Shown piece by piece: positions 7,727-15,786 of a stretch of DNA of 43,767 nucleotides. Source of the stretch: Pseudomonas tremae (GTDB lineage Bacteria; Pseudomonadota; Gammaproteobacteria; Pseudomonadales; Pseudomonadaceae). The notes under the pieces are model-generated. The model was not told the DNA's origin. It saw only the letters and a program-made list of their open reading frames with translations, and did not search any database. Both the position numbers and the translations under genes were made by a program. The number at the start of each line of letters is the position of its first letter. Position 1 is the stretch's first letter. The DNA is taken from contig NZ_LJRO01000049.1 in assembly GCF_001401155.1 (NCBI RefSeq), positions 1-43,767 of the forward strand, given 5' to 3'.

Positions 7727-9469
7727 ATGTCTGACTCCGATAAAAAACCGCCCCTCCGTTCTGCCCAGTGGTTTGGCACTGCCGACAAGAATGGCTTCAT
7801 GTACCGCAGTTGGATGAAGAATCAGGGCATTGCCGACCATCAGTTTCAGGGCAAGCCGATCATCGGCATCTGCAACACCTGGTCGGAGCTGACCCCCTGT
7901 AACGCACACTTTCGGCAGATCGCCGAGCACGTCAAGCGTGGCGTGATCGAAGCAGGTGGCTGGCCGGTCGAGTTTCCGGTGTTTTCCAATGGCGAATCCA
8001 ACCTGCGCCCCACTGCGATGTTTACCCGCAACCTGGCAAGCATGGACGTCGAAGAAGCGATTCGCGGCAACCCCATTGATGGCGTCGTACTGCTGACCGG
8101 TTGCGACAAGACCACCCCTGCCCTGTTGATGGGTGCCGCCAGCTGCGACATACCCGCCATCGTCGTGACCGGTGGGCCGATGCTAAACGGTAAGCACGAA
8201 GGCAAGGACATCGGTGCTGGCACCATCGTCTGGCAGATGCACGAATCCTACAAGGCCGGGACTATAAGCCTGGACGAATTCCTCTCCGCCGAAGCTGGCA
8301 TGTCGCGCTCGGCGGGCACTTGCAACACGATGGGCACGGCCTCGACCATGGCCTGCATGGCCGAAGCACTGGGCACCTCATTGCCACACAACGCCGCCAT
8401 CCCTGCTGTGGATTCGCGACGTTACGTGCTGGCCCACATGTCCGGCATGCGCGCAGTCGACATGGTCCGTGAAGACCTGCGTCTGTCGAAGATTCTCACC
8501 AAGGCCGCGTTCGAAAACGCCATCCGGGTCAATGCCGCCATTGGCGGGTCGACCAACGCTGTCATCCACTTGAAAGCCATCGCCGGACGCATTGGCGTCG
8601 ATCTGGATCTGGACGACTGGACCCGCATGGGCCGGGGCATGCCGACCATTGTCGACCTGCAGCCCTCCGGGCGCTTTCTGATGGAAGAGTTCTACTACGC
8701 GGGCGGCCTGCCCGCCGTGCTGCGACGCATGAACGAAGCCAGACTGCTGCCTAACCCCGACGCACTCACCGTGAACGGCAAGAGCATCGGCGAGAACACC
8801 TGCAATTCGCCAATCTACGGCGATGACCAGGTGATTCGAGCACTCGACAACCCGATCCGCGCCGACGGCGGTATCTGTGTACTGCGTGGCAACCTCGCGC
8901 CGCTGGGCGCAGTGCTCAAGCCATCGGCTGCAACACCGGCATTGATGCAGCATCGAGGTCGTGCGGTGGTGTTCGAGAACTTCGAGATGTACAAATCGCG
9001 GATCAATGATCCGGATCTGGACATCGACGCCTCCTCGGTCATGGTGCTGAAGAACTGCGGCCCCAAAGGCTACCCGGGCATGGCAGAGGTCGGCAATATG
9101 GGCCTGCCAGCCAAACTGCTGGCCCAGGGCGTGACTGACATGGTGCGTATCTCCGACGCACGCATGAGCGGCACGGCTTATGGCACCGTAGTGCTACACG
9201 TCGCGCCGGAAGCTGCCGCCGGCGGACCGCTTGCCGTGGTCAAGGAAGGCGACTGGATAGAGCTTGATTGCGCCAGCGGGCGTCTGCATCTGGACATCCC
9301 GGAAGCCGAACTGGCTGCGCGTCTGGCCGACTGGCAAGCACCACCGCAACTGCTGCTTGGCGGCTATCGCCAGTTGTATATCGATAAAGTGATGCAGGCC
9401 GATCAAGGCTGCGACTTTGACTTCCTGGTCGGTTGCCGGGGTTCAGAAGTGCCTCGTCACTCGCACTAG
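7727..9469 (+). CDS. IlvD/Edd-family sugar-acid dehydratase (L-arabonate dehydratase-like)
   Basis: 580 residues of the iron-sulfur dehydratase family. Cysteine ligands lie in GICNTW (Cys49), TGCDKTTP (Cys126) and AGTCNTMG (Cys199), and the catalytic serine region is DARMSGT (Ser481). Length and the early RSAQWFG motif match pentonate/hexonate dehydratases rather than the longer biosynthetic IlvD. The reaction is loss of water from an aldonate to give a 2-keto-3-deoxy acid, which the adjacent AraD1/GguC enzyme could use. The substrate is uncertain: L-arabonate, D-xylonate or D-fuconate-like acids are all possible. It is divergent from the transporter operon and precedes the GntR regulator by 115 nt. 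Confidence 0.88.
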   Translation: MSDSDKKPPLRSAQWFGTADKNGFMYRSWMKNQGIADHQFQGKPIIGICNTWSELTPCNAHFRQIAEHVKRGVIEAGGWPVEFPVFSNGESNLRPTAMFTRNLASMDVEEAIRGNPIDGVVLLTGCDKTTPALLMGAASCDIPAIVVTGGPMLNGKHEGKDIGAGTIVWQMHESYKAGTISLDEFLSAEAGMSRSAGTCNTMGTASTMACMAEALGTSLPHNAAIPAVDSRRYVLAHMSGMRAVDMVREDLRLSKILTKAAFENAIRVNAAIGGSTNAVIHLKAIAGRIGVDLDLDDWTRMGRGMPTIVDLQPSGRFLMEEFYYAGGLPAVLRRMNEARLLPNPDALTVNGKSIGENTCNSPIYGDDQVIRALDNPIRADGGICVLRGNLAPLGAVLKPSAATPALMQHRGRAVVFENFEMYKSRINDPDLDIDASSVMVLKNCGPKGYPGMAEVGNMGLPAKLLAQGVTDMVRISDARMSGTAYGTVVLHVAPEAAAGGPLAVVKEGDWIELDCASGRLHLDIPEAELAARLADWQAPPQLLLGGYRQLYIDKVMQADQGCDFDFLVGCRGSEVPRHSH

Positions 9470-9496
9470 TCACCCGCATTACTTGCACTAAAAGAA

Positions 9497-9526
9497 GCGG
9501 CGGTCCCTTGTTCTGGCGACCGCCGC
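9497..9526 (+). terminator. Hairpin after the dehydratase gene
   Basis: Arms GCGGCGGTC (9497-9505) and GACCGCCGC (9518-9526) pair perfectly over 9 bp with a 12-nt loop. The sequence following (AAATCTTG) has only a short T tract, so termination may be partial, with read-through into the regulator gene. Confidence 0.5.
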
Positions 9527-9584
9527 AAATCTTGTGCGATGGTATGATGCCCAGCAATCACTGCCAGGACAGACTTGCGTTCCC

Positions 9585-10298
9585 ATGGATTATCGAAAGC
9601 CTTCCGACCGAAAAAGCATGCACGCCCGCATCGTCCAGGAACTGGGCATGCAGATCGTATCCGGGCGTTTCAAGCCTGACGAAAAGCTGCCTGCCGAAGC
9701 GCTGCTCTGCGAAGAGTATGCCGTCAGCCGACCTGTGTTGCGCGAAGCCACTCGGGTACTGGTCGCCAAAGGGCTGGTCTACTCGCGACCTCGGGTCGGC
9801 ACGGTGGTCAAGGCTCGCCGTGAGTGGCACCTGTTGGACCCCGACGTACTGCACTGGGTAATGCAGAGCTCACCGCAGAATGAATTCTTCCACCTGCTGA
9901 CCAGCGTGCGCGCAGTCATCGAACCGGCTGTTGCAGCACTGGCTGCGCAATACGCCACGGACGCAGAAATCGAATCGATCCACGAAGCATACCTGCGTAT
10001 GGAGGCGGCACCGACTCCGGAAGACCTGCTGCAACCGGACCTCGACTTCCACAGCCGCATCGCCGACGCTACGCACAACGACCTGCTCGCGCACTTGTGC
10101 AACATGCTGTCACTGGCACTGCGCGAAGCGCTCAAATACTCCAACAAACGCCCCAACCTGCACGAACTGGCCATGCCGCGCCACAAAGCCATCCTCACTG
10201 CCATCCAGAACCGCGACGCCCTTGGCGCGCGGCATGCCTCACTGGTACAACTGGACGATGCGCGCAATGCGCTGAGCGTGGTGCTGAGTGGCGGTTGA
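9585..10298 (+). CDS. FadR-subfamily GntR transcriptional regulator
   Basis: From ATG 9585 the product is 237 residues. The N-terminal winged helix-turn-helix (about residues 10-75) has the GntR core: LGMQIVSGRFKPDEKLPAE, then SRPVLREATRVLVAKGLV and a SRPRVGT wing. The C-terminal FCD domain (about 90-230) keeps metal/ligand residues in a DLDFHSRIADAT motif (Asp, His) and later His residues. FCD regulators bind organic acids or sugar acids and usually repress adjacent catabolic genes, so this is the likely local regulator of the dehydratase/transporter divergon. Earlier in-frame starts (9534) lack conserved sequence and are disfavoured; no good Shine-Dalgarno is seen for 9585. Confidence 0.85.
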   Translation: MDYRKPSDRKSMHARIVQELGMQIVSGRFKPDEKLPAEALLCEEYAVSRPVLREATRVLVAKGLVYSRPRVGTVVKARREWHLLDPDVLHWVMQSSPQNEFFHLLTSVRAVIEPAVAALAAQYATDAEIESIHEAYLRMEAAPTPEDLLQPDLDFHSRIADATHNDLLAHLCNMLSLALREALKYSNKRPNLHELAMPRHKAILTAIQNRDALGARHASLVQLDDARNALSVVLSGG

Positions 10299-10632
10299 TC
10301 GACTCGACTGAATGGATAACTTCCTTGAACTGTCCATTCGCCGTGTTTATTAATCAGGCACGGCGAACACTGCTGTTCTCTGATACCAGTCTCTATATCT
10401 TTTATTTACGTAGGAAACATCTACTTCAGTAGTACGACATTTATCAACCCAGCGTAAGCCCTGTCTTGAATTAGCGCAAACGGCGATCCGCCCTTTCCGA
10501 AAATATAAACTAATGCTATCTCTCCCTGCACGTTAATTAAGACATTACGCCTTTCCATATACGTCGATTAAACACATCAGACGTCAGGAAGCTGTGCAGC
10601 CTGCAGAAAAAACACCACTCAGGGAGAGTTGC
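10299..10632. other. Intergenic gap with hairpin, left edge of the T6SS-like cassette
   Basis: No gene is visible in these 334 bp. A 9-bp perfect hairpin lies at 10337-10367 (TTCGCCGTG / CACGGCGAA, 13-nt loop) and may end the GntR transcript, though no T tract follows. From about 10370 the base composition shifts to AT-rich, leading into the PAAR gene. Confidence 0.45.
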
Positions 10633-11217
10633 ATGAAACTTCTAGCCATTGTCCAGGGTGATACTACAGACCACGGAGGGGTTGTTATAAAGGGTGACCA
10701 GACAAAGCGCATCAATGGTTTCCCGGTGGCGCACAGAGGCTGTGACGTCATCTGCCCATTGCATGGCGCCAGCAAAATCATTGGTGAAGAAAACAACCTC
10801 CATATCGAAGGGAACACTATCGCCTTGGAGGGCGACCTGACCAGCTGCGGGGCTAAATTGATATCTACACAACAAAGCTTCTTCAGGGTTGGAAGACGGT
10901 CGAGTGCTGTTGAGTCTGCGCCGGCTATTTCAGTCGGTAATGATCAGAGTGTAACCAGCGAGTGTGCAGTGGATGAGGTGGAGCAGTCAGCTGATTCATG
11001 GGTGGGTCAGCGGGCGTCGCTCGCATGCGATGAGCGTTTTCGTCTATTCGATCAGAAGCGTTCCAGCCTTGGTCATCTCGGCTATGTGGTTATGCAAGAC
11101 CAACGTTGCACTGCAGTCGGAGTGCTTGACCTGCAAGGCTACAGCCGCAGCCACACAAGTCCTGCGGTCATCGCTCTACAACTCGCAACCACCGCCCCTT
11201 GGCCGGTCATGGAGTAA
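10633..11217 (+). CDS. PAAR domain protein (type VI secretion spike tip)
   Basis: ATG 10633 follows a strong GGGAGAG box. Residues 1-85 show the PAAR fold pattern: GDTTDHGGVVIKGD, a VAHRGCDVICPLHG segment with Cys/His, then IEGNTIALEGDLTSCGAKLI. PAAR proteins cap the VgrG spike of the type VI secretion system and carry or recruit effectors through three metal-binding Cys/His residues. The C-terminal part (about 130-194) resembles the short beta extension found in PAAR adaptor proteins that load a separately encoded toxin. The next gene, a DUF6402-like protein 5 nt downstream, is the likely cargo. No VgrG or sheath gene lies nearby, so the cassette would rely on an apparatus encoded elsewhere. 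Confidence 0.8.
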   Translation: MKLLAIVQGDTTDHGGVVIKGDQTKRINGFPVAHRGCDVICPLHGASKIIGEENNLHIEGNTIALEGDLTSCGAKLISTQQSFFRVGRRSSAVESAPAISVGNDQSVTSECAVDEVEQSADSWVGQRASLACDERFRLFDQKRSSLGHLGYVVMQDQRCTAVGVLDLQGYSRSHTSPAVIALQLATTAPWPVME

Positions 11218-11222
11218 CCCCA

Positions 11223-12149
11223 ATGTCCCTGAACGATTTCCAACGCACCAACGCTTTGGGCCCAGACACCTACTACGCTCTGCCGCAAGGAGCCTCACAT
11301 ACCTACGCCCCGACAGACACCCCAGCCAAAGAAGTCATTATCCAGAGCCTGGCCCTCTCCCGCCTACCCGGAGCCATGCGCAACATGGGGTGGGACACGG
11401 CAGCGGCGCTGATGCAGCGCTGGTTTGACAGTCCTGCGTGGGAGATGCCGGAGGAATGGAAGGAAGAAAAAACCAAGCCTTCACCCTTGAGCCTACATCC
11501 AGCACATTGTGATGATGGCATCGTAAAAATGGATTGGGCGATGAAATTTGAACGGTGCCAGAATGCCTTAGAAGCAGCCAAATTGCTGCTAACCACCCCG
11601 AACGGGGTAAAACAGCTAGAAGATAGATTAAAAAAAGCTGGCTGGGATGGGGAAAGTTTTTTTGAGCTAGGCTCTACATCCATGTCAGCTCTACAAATAG
11701 ATGCATCAACGCAGGTAAACTTTATAAAACTTGGTGAGCCATGGGACGTACTCGATGACATGTACGGCGCCTTAGGGATAGCCACGCTAAAAATTGGTGT
11801 GACAGGAAATGCATTTACTAAAAAACACGCGATTACACTAAAATATCACCGTTACTTTCATGTAAAAAACATGGGATTCTACATAAGAGATAACTACGAC
11901 TTCAATGGTTTTCAATACCTCGGCACATGGACAGAAAATCGGGTGCTTACCAAAACCGAGACCGTTATAGCCATAACTCCACAAGGCCAATTGATAATAA
12001 AATTAAAAAATGGACCATTCGCTGCCATTACTAATGGGAATTTTCGAGACTACAGAGAAGAAGTAGGTAAGGGCGGTGATTTCGTAATTTACTCAGACGT
12101 ATTGTGGGAAAAAGCCGACCAGATGATTGACCTAGGATTATCAATTTGA
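11223..12149 (+). CDS. DUF6402-like protein, candidate T6SS effector
   Basis: ATG 11223 sits 8 nt after GGAG, giving 308 residues. Sequence features I associate with DUF6402 (family recall, unverified) are in the C-terminal half: VKNMGFYIRDNYDF, then QYLGTWTENRVLT, and a closing GKGGDFVIYSD motif. Residues 1-60 may be an adaptor-contact region. There is no signal peptide. It is co-transcribed with the PAAR gene and followed by two small membrane-anchored proteins, which is the usual layout of carrier, toxin and immunity. Codon use turns AT-rich from about 11,500. Toxicity and target are inference. Confidence 0.7.
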   Translation: MSLNDFQRTNALGPDTYYALPQGASHTYAPTDTPAKEVIIQSLALSRLPGAMRNMGWDTAAALMQRWFDSPAWEMPEEWKEEKTKPSPLSLHPAHCDDGIVKMDWAMKFERCQNALEAAKLLLTTPNGVKQLEDRLKKAGWDGESFFELGSTSMSALQIDASTQVNFIKLGEPWDVLDDMYGALGIATLKIGVTGNAFTKKHAITLKYHRYFHVKNMGFYIRDNYDFNGFQYLGTWTENRVLTKTETVIAITPQGQLIIKLKNGPFAAITNGNFRDYREEVGKGGDFVIYSDVLWEKADQMIDLGLSI

Positions 12150-12589
12150 AAATGCTCCTTAAAAAATATAGATTTTTTTTAGCTTATATCACTATATCAA
12201 CCGGTCTATTGACTGCCTCTGACTGGTGGGAAAAAGGCTTGGCAGAAAATCTAGGAGATCCCGTCATTAGCCCAAACGGGTGTTATAGAGTGGAAGCATT
12301 TAAACCTTTTTGGATTTTGCCAGACATCTTTCACCCAGAACCCGACGTCAATGAGATTAATGCGCCCAAATGGTTTCCGTGGTGGGGATATCCGGCTTTT
12401 TTTAAACTTTATGACAATCGCAACGGGCAGTTAATATCCGAGACTACTATTTATGACCTGGAAGTAGCCGGTGGAGAAATAACATGGGGATCCGGGTCCA
12501 AAACTGTTTTTATAGGGATGATCCCCGTTGGACCCAACACACCTGATTGTATTGGTGATCAGCCAGACGTGTCGGGATATGATCGATGA
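12146..12589 (+). CDS. Membrane-anchored small protein, candidate immunity protein (copy 1)
   Basis: A TTG start at 12146 overlapping the upstream TGA by four bases (TTGA) is preferred because AGGA lies 8 nt before it; ATG 12152 is the alternative but is too far from that box. The product has 147 residues: an N-terminal hydrophobic helix (RFFLAYITISTGLLTAS) followed by a periplasmic-type domain with GCYRVEAFKPFWILP, WFPWWGYPAFFKLYD and ISETTIYDLE motifs. It may belong to a family I recall as DUF6201, unverified. Translational coupling to the DUF6402 gene supports an immunity role; the membrane anchor suggests that the toxin acts in the periplasm or on the envelope. Confidence 0.65.
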   Translation: MKMLLKKYRFFLAYITISTGLLTASDWWEKGLAENLGDPVISPNGCYRVEAFKPFWILPDIFHPEPDVNEINAPKWFPWWGYPAFFKLYDNRNGQLISETTIYDLEVAGGEITWGSGSKTVFIGMIPVGPNTPDCIGDQPDVSGYDR

Positions 12590-13134
12590 CGCCAGCGAAG
12601 CGACGCGTAACTTTTTTCCTCGCTTACATTACTATCGCAGGCAGTCTCTGGATAGCCTCTGAATGGTGGGAAAAAGGATTGGCTGAAAAATCAAGCGGCC
12701 CGCACATAAGTCCGGGCGGATGTTATCGGGTAGATATACTCCAACCATTTTGGGTCTTACCGATGATATTTCATCGAGAACCCGATCCCAACGAAGATCA
12801 ACCACCCACGTGGTTTCCCTGGTGGGGTTACCCAGCCTTTTTTCGACTTTATGATCACCGCACTGGCGTATTGATTTCAGAGACGAAAATTTACGATCTG
12901 GAGTCATCGGGCGGAAAACTGTCATGGGGAAGTGGATCGGGAGATGTGATGTCCGGTTTGATCTCCATAGGACCCAATGCTCCTGATTGCAGGGGTGATC
13001 ACCCTGCTCGCCTGAAGCCTCAACGACGGGAACACCAAGACGCTGACCGTTTCAATGATCGTTACCACGCGACGCGCTCAGCGTCGTATACAAGCCCGGA
13101 ACAGCCAGGCAAGCATTGCCTTTCAGGAAGTTAA
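12586..13134 (+). CDS. Paralogous candidate immunity protein (copy 2) with extended C-terminus
   Basis: ATG 12586 overlaps the preceding TGA (ATGA). Residues 1-142 are clearly homologous to the protein encoded just upstream: shared blocks FFLAYITI, WWEKGLAE, GCYRV, WFPWWGYPAFF, ISETKIYDLE and WGSGSG in the same order. The proteins then part. Copy 1 stops shortly after its Cys-Ile-Gly-Asp segment, while this copy runs on for about 40 polar residues rich in Arg, His and Ser that look like translated intergenic DNA, probably because the original stop was lost. Tandem duplication of immunity genes is common where related toxins circulate. Confidence 0.65.
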   Translation: MTPAKRRVTFFLAYITIAGSLWIASEWWEKGLAEKSSGPHISPGGCYRVDILQPFWVLPMIFHREPDPNEDQPPTWFPWWGYPAFFRLYDHRTGVLISETKIYDLESSGGKLSWGSGSGDVMSGLISIGPNAPDCRGDHPARLKPQRREHQDADRFNDRYHATRSASYTSPEQPGKHCLSGS

Positions 13135-13182
13135 GACGGCTGCGAAGCGACACTCAAAAAACTGGCTGCCGATTCCCGGCAG

Positions 13183-13206
13183 ATCGTGGACGAGTCCACT
13201 CCTACG
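13183..13206. repeat. Degenerate REP-like element
   Basis: ATCGTGGACGAGTCCACTCC and the following TACG match, with several substitutions, the repeat found twice at 24206-24230 and 24298-24322 (CTTCGCGGACAAGTCCGCTCC type). It lies in the 235-bp gap between the cassette and the RND gene; no coding sequence is visible in the gap. Confidence 0.4.
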
Positions 13207-13324
13207 TGACGAGAGATTGCGGACAAGCGAAGCGTCATCCGTTCCGCTTCATAGGTACCCTTTCTCGGGCTGTTCAGGACTGTGTATGACGCTGAGCGCT
13301 CCAGCATGGAAACGCACTTTTCGA

Positions 13325-13353
13325 CACTCTGCGCCGCAAAAGGACGCAGAGTG
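13325..13353 (-). terminator. Hairpin downstream of the RND transporter gene
   Basis: CACTCTGCG (13325-13333) and CGCAGAGTG (13345-13353) form a perfect 9-bp stem with an 11-nt loop, 17 bp past the stop of the minus-strand RND gene. There is no clear T run on that strand, so assignment as a terminator is tentative. Confidence 0.4.
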
Positions 13354-13369
13354 ACAGGCCGCCACGGGC

Positions 13370-15760
13370 TCAATGCGAAAACAGCGAGTTGCCCACCTTC
13401 CCCGCCATCTTCTCCGGTTTGATCAGGAACCGCGCCAGCGCTGGCAGCAGCCACAGGGCGCCGAACATGTTCCACAGCAGCATGAAGGTCAGCATCAGGC
13501 CCATGTCGGCCTGGAACTTGATCGCCGAGAAAATCCAGGTGCACACACCAATAGCCAGGCACAGGCCGGTGAACAGCACGGCCTTGCCGGTGGATTTCAG
13601 GGTTTGATAATAGGCCTCCTGCAAGGGCAAACCGGCGCGCAGAAAGCTTTCCAGGCGGCTGAATATATAGATGCCGTAATCGACGCCGATGCCTACGCCC
13701 AAGGCCACCACCGGCAGGGTCGCGACTTTGACGCCGATGCCCATGAACGCCATCAGTGCGTTGCCCAGCACAGACGTGAGCACCAGCGGCAGGACGATGC
13801 ACAGGGTGGCGGCCCAGGAACGGAAGGTGATCATGCACATGCCGGCCACGCAGATGTATACCAGTATCAGAATGACCAGCTCGGACTGTTTGATGACCTC
13901 GTTGGTCGCCGCTTCGATACCGGCGTTGCCGGCAGCCAGCAGGAATTGCATGTCCGGTTTGTCATTCTGCCTAGCGAAGTCCTGCACGGCGTGTACGGCA
14001 CGGTCGAGGGTTTCGGCCTTGTGGTCGTTGAGGAAGACCAACAGCGGGGCCAGCGAACAGTCAGTGTTGTACAGGCCATCAGCGCGGGCGATGGAGTTGT
14101 TCAGCACGTCCTTGTTACGCGACAGGCTTTCCCACTTCAGGTTGCCCTCGTTCATGCCCTTGATGACCTGTTTGGAAACAGTCACCAGCGAAATGGCCGA
14201 CTGCACGCCCTGAGTGTTTTCCATTTTCCAGGCCAGTTCGTTGATCGCTGACAGGGTCGAATACGCCGAGCAGCCCTCGGGCGGTGTCTTGACCATGACC
14301 ACTAGCACGTCGGAACTGGTCGAGTAATGATTGATAATGAACGCGTTGTCCTGGTTGTAGCGCGAGTCTGGGCGCAGCTCGGGCGCACCCTGGTCAAGGT
14401 CGCCGATCTTCAGGTTCTGGCTGTACCAGAGGCCCCCGCCGAAGGCCAGCACTGCCAGTGCAATCGAGACCGGCGCGACTTTGACGCTGGCAAAGTTCGA
14501 CAGCAGTCGCCAGAAAGGATGCTCGGAGACGGCATCCTGCTTGCTGCGGCTGATCGCCCGCTTGCTGATGCCCACGTAGGAAATCGCCACTGGCAGCAGG
14601 ATCAGGTTGGTGAATACGATTACCGCCACGCCAATGGACGCACCGATTGCCAACTCGCGAATCACACCTATATCGATGATCAGCAAGGTGATGAACCCTA
14701 CGGCGTCAGCCAGAATCGCGATCATGCCTGGCAAAAACAGCTGGCGAAAGGTACGACGTGCAGCGGTCAGGGCATTGTCTGCCGCGCCGGATTGCAGGGC
14801 GATGCCGTTGATTTTTTGTACGCCGTGGGAAATACCGATGGCGAAGATCAGAAACGGCACAAGCATGGAGTACGGATCGATACCGAATCCCACCACATGC
14901 ATCAAACCTAGCTGCCAGATGACCGCGATCAGTGTGGTGCTCAGGACCGCAACGGTGCTGCGAATGCAGCGTGTAAACCAGATCAGCAGCACCAGCGTGA
15001 TCAGGAAGGCGATGCCGAAGAACATCACCACCATGAACAGACCATCGATCAGGTCGCCGACCTTCTTCGCGAAGCCGACGATGTGAATCTTGATGGTGGG
15101 ATTCTGCGCCTGATATTTATCACGAATCTTGTCTTCAAGCTGGTGCGAGAACTGCTGATAGTCCAGCGCCAGTAACTTGCCCTGATCGGCAGGGTCCGGG
15201 TAAGACTCCTGCAACGGCACGTCAATGATGCTTGACCTGAAATCATTGGCGACCAGGCGCCCCACCTGCCCGGACTTGAGCACGTTGTTGCGCAGTTGAT
15301 CCAGACTCGCGTCCGAACCGTCGTAGCTCTGAGGAATGACTTCACCGCCGGCAAATCCCTCCTCTGTCACCTCGGTCCAGCGTACGCTGGGGCTCCACAG
15401 CGATTTGAGCCCGGAGCGGTCCACTCCCGGAATGTAAAATACTTCGTCACTGATCTGGCGCAAGGTCTCCATGTAAGCCTTGGAGAAGATGTCCCCATCC
15501 ACCGCTTCGACGGAAATGCGTACAGTGTTGCCCAGGTTCCCCAGGTCATTGCGGTGCTTCATCATGTTCTGGACGAACGGATGCGACAGCGGGATCATTT
15601 TCTCGAAACTGGTGGAAGGCCGAACCTGCAACGCCTGCCAGAACAGAAAGACACTGGTCAGCAGGCAAAGGAAGATCACCGCAGGGCGATGATTGAAAAT
15701 CAGGCGTTCGAGAAAGGTGGCCTTGTCGTCTGAGTCTGCTGGCTGTCGAAGAGTGCTCAT
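13370..15760 (-). CDS. RND superfamily exporter (MMPL/HAE3-like)
   Basis: 796 residues with the duplicated RND architecture: a helix at 28-46, a large periplasmic loop, a cluster of five to six helices at about 235-400 (SMLVPFLIFAIGISHGVQKING), a second loop, and a repeat cluster at about 620-780 (VATLPVVALGVGIGVDYGIYIFSR). The Gly-Ile-x-x-Gly and GxxxDYG motifs are those of the patched/MMPL group that moves lipids or hydrophobic molecules. It is encoded 26 nt downstream of the YCF48 propeller and in line with the DUF1329 gene; this trio recurs in Pseudomonas and related bacteria as an envelope module that usually also includes a DUF1302 gene. The cargo is unknown. Confidence 0.85.
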   Translation of the reverse strand: MSTLRQPADSDDKATFLERLIFNHRPAVIFLCLLTSVFLFWQALQVRPSTSFEKMIPLSHPFVQNMMKHRNDLGNLGNTVRISVEAVDGDIFSKAYMETLRQISDEVFYIPGVDRSGLKSLWSPSVRWTEVTEEGFAGGEVIPQSYDGSDASLDQLRNNVLKSGQVGRLVANDFRSSIIDVPLQESYPDPADQGKLLALDYQQFSHQLEDKIRDKYQAQNPTIKIHIVGFAKKVGDLIDGLFMVVMFFGIAFLITLVLLIWFTRCIRSTVAVLSTTLIAVIWQLGLMHVVGFGIDPYSMLVPFLIFAIGISHGVQKINGIALQSGAADNALTAARRTFRQLFLPGMIAILADAVGFITLLIIDIGVIRELAIGASIGVAVIVFTNLILLPVAISYVGISKRAISRSKQDAVSEHPFWRLLSNFASVKVAPVSIALAVLAFGGGLWYSQNLKIGDLDQGAPELRPDSRYNQDNAFIINHYSTSSDVLVVMVKTPPEGCSAYSTLSAINELAWKMENTQGVQSAISLVTVSKQVIKGMNEGNLKWESLSRNKDVLNNSIARADGLYNTDCSLAPLLVFLNDHKAETLDRAVHAVQDFARQNDKPDMQFLLAAGNAGIEAATNEVIKQSELVILILVYICVAGMCMITFRSWAATLCIVLPLVLTSVLGNALMAFMGIGVKVATLPVVALGVGIGVDYGIYIFSRLESFLRAGLPLQEAYYQTLKSTGKAVLFTGLCLAIGVCTWIFSAIKFQADMGLMLTFMLLWNMFGALWLLPALARFLIKPEKMAGKVGNSLFSH

Positions 15761-15786
15761 GCCTGAATATTCCCGCCCTGAGGTTC

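Noticed and set aside
13373..14251. Plus-strand frame opposite the RND transporter
   Set aside because: Gln/His-rich shadow of a well-supported membrane protein gene.
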